Positions 18,851-29,608 of a stretch of 64,000 bases of DNA are shown here, piece by piece. The position numbers were made by a program, and so were the translations under genes. Where the stretch lies: assembly GCA_930367215.1 (NCBI GenBank), contig OV884056.1, positions 124,804,053-124,868,052 on the forward strand, read 5' to 3'. Below the pieces are notes generated by a model that saw only the letters and a list, made by a program, of their open reading frames with translations, was not told the DNA's origin and searched no databases. The stretch comes from Pollenia angustigena (Eukaryota; Arthropoda; Insecta; Diptera; Polleniidae). The number at the start of each line of letters is the position of its first letter. The first letter of the stretch is position 1.

Positions 18851-21331
18851 ATGAAGGGATTTTTTAAACATATAATTTTTAAATATAACAACGAAACATC
18901 TAGGACAATGAAAGAATACTGCAATGAAGTCAAGAAATTAGCGAACCAACAACAAAGGCTTAAGTTTCTTTTGTCATGCAGAAGTTATGGTATTATACCA
19001 AATCACACAAAAAATACCACAACACAGGTAACACATCTTTTTCAGTGTCATACTATTAAGGGACAACTAGGCAAAGTTCAATACAATTTTCACAAAAAAA
19101 TCTTGAACTTGGAAATCTCACAAACAAATACTAATATTAAAATTATTAAAAGGAAACTTTTTCATCTTGAGACTGGGGTTAAGAACATGGTAACAACTGA
19201 TGATTTTAACATTTTTATTAAAAAACAAACAGATAGAGCGAGACATATAACTACGAATACGAAAGAACGACAAATAAAGAAACTAAATACACTGAAAGAA
19301 AGACATTTTGAAAATCATGGCCTTAAGTTTAATGATCATTGGTTTGAAAATAGGACTAACTTAGTCATTCCAGTTGAATGTAAATGGATTTTATCATTGG
19401 GGAAAAAATTTGCCTTACCGATTAACAGAGCTAATTTTTCAGCTTTACACATAATTGCGGATATTGAACAGTGTGTTCAGGCAATAGAGGACAACACGGA
19501 TAGGGAAAAGGAAATGGTCAGAACTAAGCTGGCGAATAGAATCTCGGAATTTAACAGAAAAATGGGAAATACACCTAGGGAAAAACTGATTCTTACAGCT
19601 TTCGAGAAGACGAGAAAATTTTTGAAAAGGCACAGCGACATTATGGTAATACAAGCAGATAAGGGAAATAAAACGGTTGCGATGTATAGAACTGATTACG
19701 AAAGTAGGATGCAAACGTTATTGGAGGACAAAAACACATACCGCGCATTAAGAATCGACCCAACACCAAAATTACAAAGAGAAAACAATAATATCATAAC
19801 GGACCTACATAAAAATGAATACATAGACACATGGCAAAAACGACGGCTTCTTTGTTCAGCGGCAACAGCTCCAAGAATCTACGGCTTACCAAAAATCCAT
19901 AAAACTGGAATCCCTCTGAGACCAATTGTTTCCTCAATGCAGGTGCCATGCTACCAACTTTCCAAATACCTAGGACAAATTTTAAAAAACTTAATTTCGA
20001 ACAACTACAATATAAAAAATTCATCACATTTAAAATTACAGTTGCAAAACATAAATATCTGTCCCGGAGAGGTATTGGTATCTTTTGACGTCATATCACT
20101 TTTCACAAACATTCCAGTTCATACCGCAATAAAGAACATAATGGCAAAATGGGAAGTTTTAAAAAATTTCACTAGAATTCCCAGATCTAAGTTTTTAAAT
20201 ATGCTAAAATTCTGTCTTACTGATAATAATTACTTTATATACAATAAAAAAATTTTTAATCAAATATTTGGTATGCCGATGGGTAACCCACTTTCACCAA
20301 CTATCGCTGATATAGTCCTAGATACTCTACTTGACGAAACAATTAAGGAATTGCAGGATAAAAATATCCGCATAAAATACATAGCAAAATATGTAGATGA
20401 TATTTTAGCCATAGTAAAATTAGACGATAAGGATGAAATCCTAAAGACTTTAAACAAATATCATGAGAAAATTCAGTTCACAATTGAGACACAAACTAAC
20501 ACAGGAATTGCTTACTTAGATACAAAACTACGCATTAGTGGAAATAAAATAGTTTTCGACTGGTACGCAAAGGAAACATCATCGGGAAGAATCATGAATT
20601 TTCACGCAACACAACCACGGAACCAAATAATTAATACTGCCAGCAATTTTATCGACAGAGTGCTAAACATTAGTGACAGACAATATCACTCAAAAAACAT
20701 AGAAAAGATAAACAACATTCTTACCAGTAATAGCTTTCCAAAAAATCTTATAAAAACTTTAATAACAAATACAGTAAGGAAAATGAATAACACAACATCT
20801 GGCCACTCTAATGCTGACAAGGAGAAAAAACAATTTTATAGTGTAAAATACATACCTGGACTTACGGATAAACAGAACATCAAAGACACAATAGAGAAGA
20901 AAAACATATATTTTGCTTACAAACCTAATAAAACTTTAAGCACAATATTTACAAACATCAAAACACCAATAAACAAACAACAACAAAGCAATGTTGTTTA
21001 CGAAATACCATGTAAGGGCAAAAACGATCAAATCTGCGATTTGATTTATATTGGGACCACAAAGAGAACATTGGAAACAAGAATAACAGAACATAAAATG
21101 GACATAAACAAATTAAAGGAAAGTACTGCTTTAGCCCAACACATAAAAAATACAAATCATACGGCAGCTTTTGACAAAGTACGAATATTGGATAGAGAAG
21201 GAATAGAAAGGAAAAGATTCACAATAGAGACGCTAAGAATACAACAGAAAATAAAAAAGACGATGAACTTAAAAGAAGACACACAAAACATTAGTGCCAG
21301 TTACTGTGTTGCAATATCAAAAAACCTGTGA
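18851..21331 (+). CDS. Penelope RT/GIY-YIG protein, unit 3
   Basis: Third complete 826-residue ORF. It matches unit 2 except for HTAAFDK (others HTADFDK), in the C-terminal part of the GIY-YIG domain near residue 773, and the usual LRIQQKI. RT motifs A, B (GMPMG) and C (YVDD) are intact. The Asp-to-Ala change lies outside the obvious catalytic tyrosines, arginine and histidine of the nuclease, so its effect is unknown. The near-identity of all three ORFs implies very recent amplification, gene conversion or an assembly duplication. Confidence 0.95.
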   Translation: MKGFFKHIIFKYNNETSRTMKEYCNEVKKLANQQQRLKFLLSCRSYGIIPNHTKNTTTQVTHLFQCHTIKGQLGKVQYNFHKKILNLEISQTNTNIKIIKRKLFHLETGVKNMVTTDDFNIFIKKQTDRARHITTNTKERQIKKLNTLKERHFENHGLKFNDHWFENRTNLVIPVECKWILSLGKKFALPINRANFSALHIIADIEQCVQAIEDNTDREKEMVRTKLANRISEFNRKMGNTPREKLILTAFEKTRKFLKRHSDIMVIQADKGNKTVAMYRTDYESRMQTLLEDKNTYRALRIDPTPKLQRENNNIITDLHKNEYIDTWQKRRLLCSAATAPRIYGLPKIHKTGIPLRPIVSSMQVPCYQLSKYLGQILKNLISNNYNIKNSSHLKLQLQNINICPGEVLVSFDVISLFTNIPVHTAIKNIMAKWEVLKNFTRIPRSKFLNMLKFCLTDNNYFIYNKKIFNQIFGMPMGNPLSPTIADIVLDTLLDETIKELQDKNIRIKYIAKYVDDILAIVKLDDKDEILKTLNKYHEKIQFTIETQTNTGIAYLDTKLRISGNKIVFDWYAKETSSGRIMNFHATQPRNQIINTASNFIDRVLNISDRQYHSKNIEKINNILTSNSFPKNLIKTLITNTVRKMNNTTSGHSNADKEKKQFYSVKYIPGLTDKQNIKDTIEKKNIYFAYKPNKTLSTIFTNIKTPINKQQQSNVVYEIPCKGKNDQICDLIYIGTTKRTLETRITEHKMDINKLKESTALAQHIKNTNHTAAFDKVRILDREGIERKRFTIETLRIQQKIKKTMNLKEDTQNISASYCVAISKNL

Positions 21332-21513
21332 TATAATTTTTAAATTTGTGTTTAATTTAATTTTTCATGTTTAATGTTTTTCATGCTTGTCTACAACAAA
21401 TTATTGTTCAATGTAATAAAAATTGATTTTCTTATTGTAAGTCATAATTAATTGTTGAAAAATGTTTGTTGTAATAATATTGTTATATATACTTTCTTTA
21501 ATTTAAATAGACG

Positions 21514-21567
21514 AATCCCTTGATAAAGTGAACATAACATTCACGAAACGTTGGGAAAATATGGATT
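21514..21567 (+). ncRNA. Hammerhead-like motif in Penelope 3' region
   Basis: Same sequence as at 15694, with helix I (AATCC/GGATT) and helix II intact. The core deviates from CTGATGA as in the other copies. Confidence 0.42.
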
Positions 21568-21687
21568 AAATGCATTTTTAATTACATAAAAAAACTTTAG
21601 GCCGTATTAGCTAAAATAAAATCTAATTTAATGAATAACTACATTGGCCAAACAACAAAAATATATATAATCTTTTGTAATTTTTCT

Positions 21688-21960
21688 CAAAAAAGTTCAC
21701 GCACCAATTGGTTTTTCTAAACCAATGCAATATTGAATATTCATAATTTTATACTGTGTTTTTTATTCTTTTTTAATTTTTTTTAAAGTTAAAGATACGT
21801 TTTAGTTTGCGGAAAAATCTCTTACCATCTCTAAATATTAATGAAATTTCATACTTGAGTTATTTTTTGTTTTAAATAAACATATTATTAATTTTTCTTA
21901 ACCAAAAAGAAAATTAAATATTTTCAAAACTCCATCGCGGTTGGTGCGTGAACTTTTTTG
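21688..21960. mobile_element. 273-bp MITE
   Basis: Terminal inverted repeat CAAAAAAGTTCACGCACCAA at 21688 and, complemented, at 21941-21960. The interior is AT-rich. The duplicate copy at about 29325-29574 lacks the left TIR, because a deletion there runs from the Penelope insertion site into this MITE. Confidence 0.8.
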
Positions 21961-22139
21961 AATGTAGCGAAAAAATAAATATACGTTCCCTTATAGTTGT
22001 CTGTGCTCTATCGGACTGTGCTATGCCAATTTTGATATTTTAAAAAAATTTAATTTCAAAAGATTTTGTTATTCGTGCTTAATTCCCAGTTTTTATTATT
22101 GATAAAAACACTTGAAATTTATTGTTGATGGGATAAGCT

Positions 22140-22185
22140 ATTCCTATGCATTTCACTGGTTGCTTAGGCCAGATCATCAGGAAAC
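22140..22185 (-). ncRNA. Hammerhead ribozyme candidate, satellite unit 1
   Basis: Read on the minus strand: helix I GUUUC/GGAAU (with G-U pairs), the conserved CUGAUGA, helix II CUGG/CCAG capped by a 9-nt loop (a U-U mismatch at its base), GAAA, then a minimal helix III (A-U closing a UGCA loop) and the cleavage triplet AUA. All invariant core bases are present. The one-base-pair helix III is the form known from Penelope elements and retrozyme-like repeats. Confidence 0.68.
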
Positions 22186-22608
22186 TTCATCCATAAAGGT
22201 TTTAGACAAACTAAAGATATTAAACCAAATAAAACTGTTAAACGTATAAGAATTATAGCAACAGTTCTACTTGTAACAATATCAAAGTTTAAACAAAACA
22301 CATCAACAATAAACAACAGTGGGTTCATCTCATCTTACATTTCCCCACTACAATTAGTTGAAATTCTCTCAACATTAATTGTAGTTGTAAGTAGGTTAAG
22401 AAAAACAAAATGAAAAAAACAACAACTTACAAAAGATGTTGTCAATTAAGTGTTTTTTAGGCCGTGCACTGCCTGTTTATTATCAAAAAGTAATTTCAAT
22501 TTTTGGGAATACAAAATTTTAATTTCAAAAGATTTTGTTATTCGTGCTTAATTCCCAGTTTTTATTATTGATAAAAACACTTGAAATTTATTGTTGATGG
22601 GATAAGCT

Positions 22609-22654
22609 ATTCCTATGCATTTCACTGGTTGCTTAGGCCAGATCATCAGGAAAC
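22609..22654 (-). ncRNA. Hammerhead ribozyme candidate, satellite unit 2
   Basis: Identical motif 469 bp downstream of the first, same strand. Cleavage at both sites would release a 469-nt RNA. Confidence 0.68.
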
Positions 22655-23077
22655 TTCATCCATAAAGGTTTTAGACAAACTAAAGATATTAAACCAAATA
22701 AAACTGTAGAACGTATAAGAATTATAGCAACAGTTCTACTTGTAACAATATCAAAGTTTAAACAAAACACATCAACAATAAACAACAGTGGGTTCATCTC
22801 ATCTTACATTTCCCCACTACAATTAGTTGAAATTCTCTCAACATTAATTGTAGTTGTAAGTAGGTTAAGAAAAACAAAATGAAAAAAACAACAACTTACA
22901 AAAGATGTTGTCAATTAAGTGTTTTTTAGGCCGTGCACTGCCTGTTTATTATCAAAAAGTAATTTCAATTTTTGGGAATACAAAATTTTAATTTCAAAAG
23001 ATTTTGTTATTCGTGCTTAATTCCCAGTTTTTATTATTGATAAAAACACTTGAAATTTATTGTTGATGGGATAAGCT

Positions 23078-23123
23078 ATTCCTATGCATTTCACTGGTTG
23101 CTTAGGCCAGATCATCAGGAAAC
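23078..23123 (-). ncRNA. Hammerhead ribozyme candidate, satellite unit 3
   Basis: Identical motif in the third direct unit, last before the orientation switch. Confidence 0.68.
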
Positions 23124-23445
23124 TTCATCCATAAAGGTTTTAGACAAACTAAAGATATTAAACCAAATAAAACTGTTAAACGTATAAGAATTATAGCAAC
23201 AGTTCTACTTGTAACAATATCAAAGTTTAAACAAAACACATAAACAACAGTGGGTTAATAGAGAGAATTTCAACTAATTGTAGTGGGGAAATGTAAGATG
23301 AGATGAACCCACTGTTGTTTATTGTTGATGTGTTTTGTTTAAACTTTGATATTGTTACAAGTAGAACTGTTGCTATAATTCTTATACGTTTAACAGTTTT
23401 ATTTGGTTTAATATCTTTAGTTTGTCTAAAACCTTTATGGATGAA

Positions 23446-23491
23446 GTTTCCTGATGATCTGGCCTAAGCAACCAGTGAAATGCATAGGAAT
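23446..23491 (+). ncRNA. Hammerhead ribozyme candidate, inverted unit 4
   Basis: Plus-strand copy with core CTGATGA at 23451-23457, GAAA at 23477-23480 and predicted cleavage after 23486 (ATA followed by GGAAT). Confidence 0.68.
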
Positions 23492-23914
23492 AGCTTATCC
23501 CATCAACAATAAATTTCAATTGTTTTTATCAATAATAAAAACTGGGAATTAAGCACGAATAACAAAATCTTTTGAAATTAAAATTTTGTATTCCCAAAAA
23601 TTGAAATTACTTTTTGATAATAAACAGGCAGTGCACGGCCTAAAAAACACTTAATTGACAACATCTTTTGTAAGTTGTTGTTTTTTTAATTTTGTTTTTC
23701 TTAACCTACTTACAACTACAATTAATGTTGAGAGAATTTCAACTAATTGTAGTGGGGAAATGTAAGATGAGATGAACCCACTGTTGTTTATTGTTGATGT
23801 GTTTTGTTTAAACTTTGATATTGTTACAAGTAGAACTGTTGCTATTATTCTTATACGTTTAACAGTTTTATTTGGTTTAATATCTTTAGTTTGTCTAAAA
23901 CCTTTATGGATGAA

Positions 23915-23960
23915 GTTTCCTGATGATCTGGCCTAAGCAACCTGTGAAATGCATAGGAAT
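23915..23960 (+). ncRNA. Hammerhead candidate with broken helix II, inverted unit 5
   Basis: Same motif, but the helix II 3' strand reads CCTG instead of CCAG, which breaks one of four base pairs. It is probably less stable or inactive. Confidence 0.55.
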
Positions 23961-24383
23961 AGCTTATCCCATCAACAATAAATTTCAAGTGTTTTTATCA
24001 ATAATAAAAACTGGGAATTAAGCACGAATAACAAAATCTTTTGAAATTAAAATTTTGTATTCCCAAAAATTGAAATTACTTTTTGATAATAAACAGGCAG
24101 TGCACGGCCTAAAAAACACTTAATTGACAACATCTTTTGTAAGTTGTTGTTTTTTTCATTTTGTTTTTCTTAACCTACTTACAACTACAATTAATGTTGA
24201 GAGAATTTCAACTAATTGTAGTGGGGAAATGTAAGATGAGATGAACCCACTGTTGTTTATTGTTGATGTGTTTTGTTTAAACTTTGATATTGTTACAAGT
24301 AGAACTGTTGCTATAATTCTTATACGTTTAACAGTTTTATTTGGTTTAATATCTTTAGTTTGTCTAAAACCTTTATGGATGAA

Positions 24384-24429
24384 GTTTCCTGATGATCTGG
24401 CCTAAGCAACCAGTGAAATGCATAGGAAT
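24384..24429 (+). ncRNA. Hammerhead ribozyme candidate, inverted unit 6
   Basis: Intact copy of the motif in the last unit, 469 bp after unit 5. Confidence 0.68.
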
Positions 24430-24649
24430 AGCTTATCCCATCAACAATAAATTTCAAGTGTTTTTATCAATAATAAAAACTGGGAATTAAGCACGAATAA
24501 CAAAATCTTTTGAAATTAAAATTTTGTATTCCCAAAAATTGAAATTACTTTTTGATAATTTTAAAAAATTGTTAAAAAGTTATATCCCTAATGCGCATGT
24601 TTTCAAAGCTTGTTTGCAAACAACAAACATTAAGGTCGCACTTTACAAT

Positions 24650-24789
24650 CACCCTTATTGTGTTTGGCGTATTTTAAATACGCCTACGACTGTTTGGTAA
24701 TAGATTAAAGAGAACGTGAACTTTTTTCCTTTTATCTATTACCAAAAAGTCGTAGGCGTATTTTAAATACACCAAACTTAATAAGGGTG
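24650..24789. mobile_element. 140-bp palindromic MITE
   Basis: The arm CACCCTTATTGTGTTTGGCG at 24650 pairs with the right end at 24770-24789. The arms also share gcgtattttaaatacgcc (24668 onward) and an agtcgtagg tract. The flanks are AAT and ATT. Only the last bases of its right end remain in the duplicate at 30313. Confidence 0.8.
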
Positions 24790-25598
24790 ATTATTTCGTA
24801 TAGCCGACGGTCGTCGTTGAACAATTTTAAATTTTGGTCGCCGTCAACGATATGTATTACTGGCGTTCTCAACGTCTGCAATGTTACATCGACTTAGAGT
24901 GCAGTGTTATAACATTTATAACGTAACGGCGTAATCTCTTTTGATAGTTTTCGACATGAGTAACAGACACACTTTTTTCTCACTTTTCGAAAAACGATGG
25001 AATATTTTGTTTCACAACTTTTCGATTCGAGAAGTTCTCACTAAAGTTACCGAACATGGGTACAAAATTAAAATATTCCAGGATGCTTTATATGGAAACT
25101 TTAATAAATTATGAACCCTAATATTAGGATATATCACGCTTTAAGTCGTGGCAAGTTGAATTCCGTGAGTACGCTTTATATGAAACCTACATTTATACAT
25201 ACATATCGTCACCTTAGAAGCAAAAAACATAATCAAATTAATAATAATAAAGTGTTCTTGGATCTGAATATCTGTAATAAAATCACCATTTTTATCGCAG
25301 TGGTCTTAAAATTTGTGTCAGCATGCAGTTTGATAAAACGAACCACAATAATTTAAAAACACGATTTAGAATTTATGTGTAGTCCGTTTGCATCAAGGTG
25401 GCGATATATTCGGCATAGCCGAATATTTATTCGTTATGTCACCCAGATGATGATTATTTGGCTGTGTATTCGGTCACCGGTTGTAGAATTAATAATATAA
25501 CACGCTTGATATTTATTAATTATGTATATTACTGTTTATTTAACAATTAAAGTAATTAAAATTTACAAAAGTCTATTGAGTATTCATTTATGTTCTTG
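24790..25598. other. Gypsy-A 3' non-coding region, probably containing its LTR
   Basis: On the minus strand this follows the integrase stop at 25599-25601. It contains a palindromic tract ATATTCGGCATAGCCGAATA (25407-25427). A near-identical copy is at 30315-31118. I could not find a second LTR copy elsewhere, so the LTR limits cannot be set. The short plus-strand frames here resemble no known protein. Confidence 0.5.
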
Positions 25599-28063
25599 TC
25601 AGGACGCTCGTAAAATAAAAACTAAACTGCGGTCGTTACCAAGTATCCGTGTGATGATGTACGGGCCTCGACACTTGGGCTCCAGTTTTCGAGATTCTCC
25701 TGTAGCTTGCGGTTAATTTTCAAGAACTATTAGATCATTTTTATACCCACACCACAATAGTGGAGAGGGTATTATGCATTTGTGCTGATGTGTGTAACGC
25801 CTTAAAATATTGGTCCTAGATTGGTCCCACCTTAAAGTATACCGATCGTCTTAGAATCACTTTCTGAGTCGAACTAACGATGTCCGTCCGGCTGGCTGGC
25901 TGTCCATGTAACCTTGTGCACAAAGTACAGGCCGCAATTTTGGAGATAATTTGATGAAATTTGGGTCATAGGTTCTTATTGGCATAAGGACCAAGCCTAT
26001 TGAAAATGGGCCGAATCGTAGGACCACAAGGGAAGATAGGAGGAAATTTCTTCCTCTCAGAAACTATCAAACCGATTTCAATGAAATTTAAAACAAAGAT
26101 AGAACCAAATCTATATCGACACAAAATGTATGCATTTTTTAAAAAAATAGGACCACGAGGGGATATAGGGGCAATGTCTGCCTCTCAAACCGATTTTAAT
26201 GAAATTTAAAACATAGATAGATCCATATCTATATGGACACATTAGCTATACAGTTTTTCAAAAATAGGACCACAAGGGGAGGTAGGGGGCAATTTCTGCC
26301 TCTCACAAACTTTCAAACCGATTTTCATGAAGTTTATAAACATAGATAAATCTATATTTATATGGACACATAAGCATGATGTGTTTTTAAATACTGTGGT
26401 GTAGGGTATCATATGGTCGGGCTTGACCGACTATACTTTCTTACTTGTTCTGGTATGCAGTTGGACTACCATGTCTCTTGTCAAATCGCCTTTTCCATTT
26501 TTCACGTTCTCTTCCGATGTTTAAAATTGCTAATTTACGTTTTTCGCCAATCGGAATACTTTCATCTGTGGCTACATCTTCTTGTATGGCAGCCAGGACA
26601 CGATTTTGCGCTTAATCAATCGGCTTATAATCAAAAATCAATTCATTCGGACTAAATTTGGAAGTAGCATTCCTCTGGGAATTCACGGACCACTGTAACT
26701 CATGTAAGTACAGATCCCAAACCCTAGGTTCATTCGTTGTTGTTCGAAGTTAGATTAGGATGTTCTGATTCGCCCGCTCTACTTGGCCATTTGTCCTCAG
26801 AGTTCTCACGGCGGTTTTTATATGCCGTATATTATTATGGTCACAATATTCCTCAAACAATTTTGCGGTGAATGCCGTACCTCGGTCAGTTATAATGCGT
26901 TTCGGTAGGCCGAAATACCCCGTTAACTCATTTAAAACGCTTAGCACCGGTGCGGTTTTAGTATTTCTAACAGCCTTCACAACGATATATTTCGTAAATG
27001 CATCAGAAAGTGCGAGAATGTGGGTGTTACCCCTCTTACTTCGCACAAATGGACCCAAATGGTCGATGTGAATTTGGCGGAACGGGAGTGGCTCCAAATC
27101 ACCATAATGACTCCCTCAGGCTTACCTCCCTTGGATTTATTATAGCAGCACTCCGTACAAGCAGCGATATACTCCTTGACGTATTTACGCATACGCTTAA
27201 ACCAAAAGGTCTGTTTCATCCTCTCCAACGTTTTGTCGAGGCCATAGTGACCAATGTCATCATGACAGAGTTTGGCGATTCTCCATCGAATTGATTTCGG
27301 AACCACGAACTTGAGTCCCTCAGCGCTTTTCCTATAGAGGCGGTTGTTTTGTACACAAAAATCGGATTTTATTTGTTTAAATTGGTCGGATTTTACGGTA
27401 CCCTTTATGACAGTAATAATATGGTTCAGATCTTTATCTTGTAGCTGCATGGTAAATAACCAATCCTCGCCTGTTGTTTCGATGCTCATAACGAAACCAG
27501 CTGGTTCAGGTTCCGTTGCCGGCAAATCCGACGATCTGCTCAGCGCATCTACGTGGGCCATTCGTGTCCCTTCACGGTGAACAAATTGACAATCGTATTC
27601 GAGAAGTTTCATTAGCCAGCGTGCAATTTTAGGTAGTAGCTCCTTTGTTGTCTTAGCCCTTGTTATGGCGGGCCAATCTGTTAAAACACGAAAAGTTTTT
27701 CCCAGCAGGTATATACGGAAACGATAAAGTGTCTCTACAACAGCCAACACCTCCAACTCGTAGCTGTGATATTTGCCCTCAGTTTCGGTGCAGTGACGGC
27801 TAAAATAAAACACGGGATGCCAATCACTATTACCAGTCGATTGAAGAAGCACACCGGCCAGGCCTACGCTACTAGCGTCCGTATGAACCTCATGTTCTGC
27901 GTTGGGATCATATATCGTCAGAACGGGTTTACTACAAAGTGTTTCTACCAGTTTATTGAACGATTCCTGTTGCGGTTTGTCCCATACAAATTTAGGATCG
28001 TTGGTTTTGCGTAGTAGGACGGTTAGGGGACGAGATATTAGAGAATAATTCTCGACAAATTTT
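25599..28063 (-). pseudogene. Gypsy-A copy A: RNase H and integrase
   Basis: The C-terminal half of a Ty3/gypsy pol that degrades the RNA template strand and inserts the cDNA. Reading the minus strand: RNase H (TDASSVGLAGVL, FSRHCTETEGKYHSYELEVL, VLTDWPAI), then an integrase zinc finger (HDDIGHYG.. and CTECC), then a DDE core with HIDHLGPF, ITDRGTAFTA and NGQVERANQ. After the inserted module at 25741-26440 comes a GPY/F module (RGPYIITRILGNDR, 25620-25710) and the stop at 25599. A 4-bp loss near 27100 shifts the frame between zinc finger and core. An 8-T homopolymer shifts the RT/RNase H join at 28066. It is non-functional. Confidence 0.88.
25741..26440 (-). repeat. Dispersed fly module with about 110-bp internal repeats, copy A
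   Basis: On the minus strand it starts AACAAGTAAGAAAGTATAGT (26443 downward), continues cggtcaagcccgac and a taccctacaccacag tract, and ends near tttttatacccacaccac (25740 onward on plus). Inside, a block of about 110 bp (aggaccac..ctctcaaaccgatttt..atatctatatggacac) occurs about three times between 26000 and 26370. It splits the gypsy-A integrase just upstream of its GPY/F end. I recognise the start as a very common dispersed sequence of higher flies. Confidence 0.7.
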
Positions 28064-28629
28064 CTAAAAAAAACCGGTAAGACCCAAGAAACGGCGAACC
28101 TCCGTCACGTTTGCCGGAACATTAAAATTTCTAATGGCGCTTACCTTGCTGGCACCAGGAGATATACCATCCTTACTAATCCTATGACCAAGATAAGAAA
28201 TTTCGTCAGTAAGAAAGTTGCATTTATCCATACGGAGGGTAAGCCCACTTTTTTCCAAAATAGACAGGAAACGGTCTAGACGTTCAACACCCTCTTCAAT
28301 GGTTTTGCTCGGAATTCGCCAGTACTCATCATCTTAGATAGCTGATTCATCACCGACTGGAAAACGGCAGGAGCATTCACTAAGCCAAATGGCATGCGGT
28401 TATACTCATAATGACCTTCAGTGGTAACAAAAGCGGTATACTTCTTTGAATCTTCATCAATTTCTATCTGGTGGTAACCCATACGAAGATCAAGTGTTGT
28501 AAAATATATATTTCCAGCTAGCTGTGCAAACTGTTCGTCCATTATAGGCATCGGATATGGGGTTTTCACGGCGATTCTATTCAGTTGTCTAAAGTCCACA
28601 CATAGACGATGTTCATTGTTTTTTTTTCG
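28064..28629 (-). pseudogene. Gypsy-A copy A: reverse transcriptase with deleted active site
   Basis: Ty3/gypsy RT: FRQLNRIAVKTPYPMP, TLDLRMGYHQIEID, FVTTEGHYEYNRMPFGLVNA, then the thumb LTDEISYLGHRISKDG and VRRFLGLTGFF. Relative to the copy at 39704-40297, 28 bp covering the YLDD catalytic motif are missing at about 28312. The frame also shifts there. Upstream, the RT is cut at 28655, where the second copy of the segmental duplication begins. It cannot be active. Confidence 0.9.
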
Positions 28630-29608
28630 ACTAATACAATTCCTAATGCATACGGTATAACTGTCAAAAAAATATTGTTAACTGGATGTTAGAGTAAAAG
28701 TTAGATATAACTGAACTTGTGAAATTGGCCGCAAGTAATTTAATTTACTTGCTTTCTACACAAGTAAATCTCGTGACAAGCTTAAAGTCATATAAATTGT
28801 GTAACTACGTTATAAGTTGATAATAAAAGTTTTTAAGTAAAATTATATCTATTTCTTTTTAGAGCATTTAAACAAATGATGGCTTTTTCAAATATTTTTT
28901 TACTTTTAATTTATTCAAAACTCGCATTCGTATTCTCAGTAAGTCCCTACACGAAATGAATGAGCGAGTAGTCACATTTTTTACGTTGGTGTTAAGAATA
29001 TGACTACTCGCTCATTCATTTCTTGTAGGGGTGTCTCTGTAACATTTTTGTGAGAAAAAAATTTCCGCTTTGAACTGTAAAATAAGTTCACGAATAAAAA
29101 TGGAGCGAGAAAAAATTTTAACACTAAAAAACAATCAAAAATTCAAAATATGTACAAAAAGTAATAATAATCACCCCTATCGTGAATAAAAATTCCTAGG
29201 GAGTTTTTTTCCTTTTCCCATTTTTACAATTGAAAGATATGCGCATTAGGGGTATAACCAATTTTTTGGCATATTACCATGAGGTCAACCATGTCCTAGT
29301 AGTAACCACGAAAATCATAATCATAATTGGTTTTTCTAAACCAATGCAATATTGAATATTCATAATTTTAAACTGTGTTTTTTATTCTTTTTTAAAGTTA
29401 AAGATACGTTTTAGTTTGCGGAAAAATCTCTTACCATCTCTAAATATTAATGAAATTTCATACTTGAGCTATTTTTTGTTTTAAATAAACATATTATTAA
29501 TTTTTCTTAACCAAAAAGAAAATTAAATATTTTCAAAACTCCATCGCGGTTGGTGCGTGAGCTTTTTTGAATGTAGCGAAAAAATAAATATACGTTCCCT
29601 TATAGTTG

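Larger units (their letters stand above)
12963..21670 (+). mobile_element. Penelope-like elements, three head-to-tail units of 2,910 bp
   Basis: Units start at aattggaatttattt (12963, 15873, 18783) and repeat every 2,910 bp with only a handful of differences. Each has one 826-codon ORF and about 430 bp of non-coding sequence between ORFs. The last unit stops at 21670, about 28 bp short of a full unit. The first lacks the short linker (ggatagctcgccgaa) that joins the others. Head-to-tail arrays with partial terminal copies are the usual form of Penelope insertions. There are no LTR-retrotransposon ends. Confidence 0.92.
22052..24560. repeat. Palindromic array of a 469-bp satellite with hammerhead motifs
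   Basis: Direct units start at 22052, 22521 and 22990 (exactly 469 bp apart). At about 23258 the orientation flips, and about 2.8 inverted units run to 24560. Units are nearly identical. Each unit passes gccagatcatcaggaaac (a hammerhead core on the complementary strand), a ttgtaacaatatcaaag block and a ttaggccgtgcactgcctg block. The inverted arms could fold into a very large hairpin. No protein frame. Similar tttgatatttta and tttgataatttta tracts border the array. It is absent from segmental copy 2. Confidence 0.9.
12176..28655. repeat. Segmental tandem duplication, copy 1
   Basis: From tataactgtcaaa (12176) to the gypsy-A break at gcatacgg (28655). It aligns with 28656-38760 in the same order and orientation. 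Shared parts are the 12176-12750 flank, the ggggtataaccaatttttt segment, the MITE at 21688, the 24790-26440 block and gypsy-A pol. Unique to copy 1 are the Penelope array, the hammerhead palindrome and the right half of the 12691 MITE. The junction lies inside gypsy-A. Confidence 0.8.

Noticed and set aside
22052..24560. CRISPR-like array
   Set aside because: Units are 469 bp and contiguous without variable spacers. This is a satellite in a eukaryotic context.
26998..27580. Plus-strand frames over the gypsy-A integrase
   Set aside because: They are antisense shadows; the minus strand carries the recognisable RNase H and integrase motifs.
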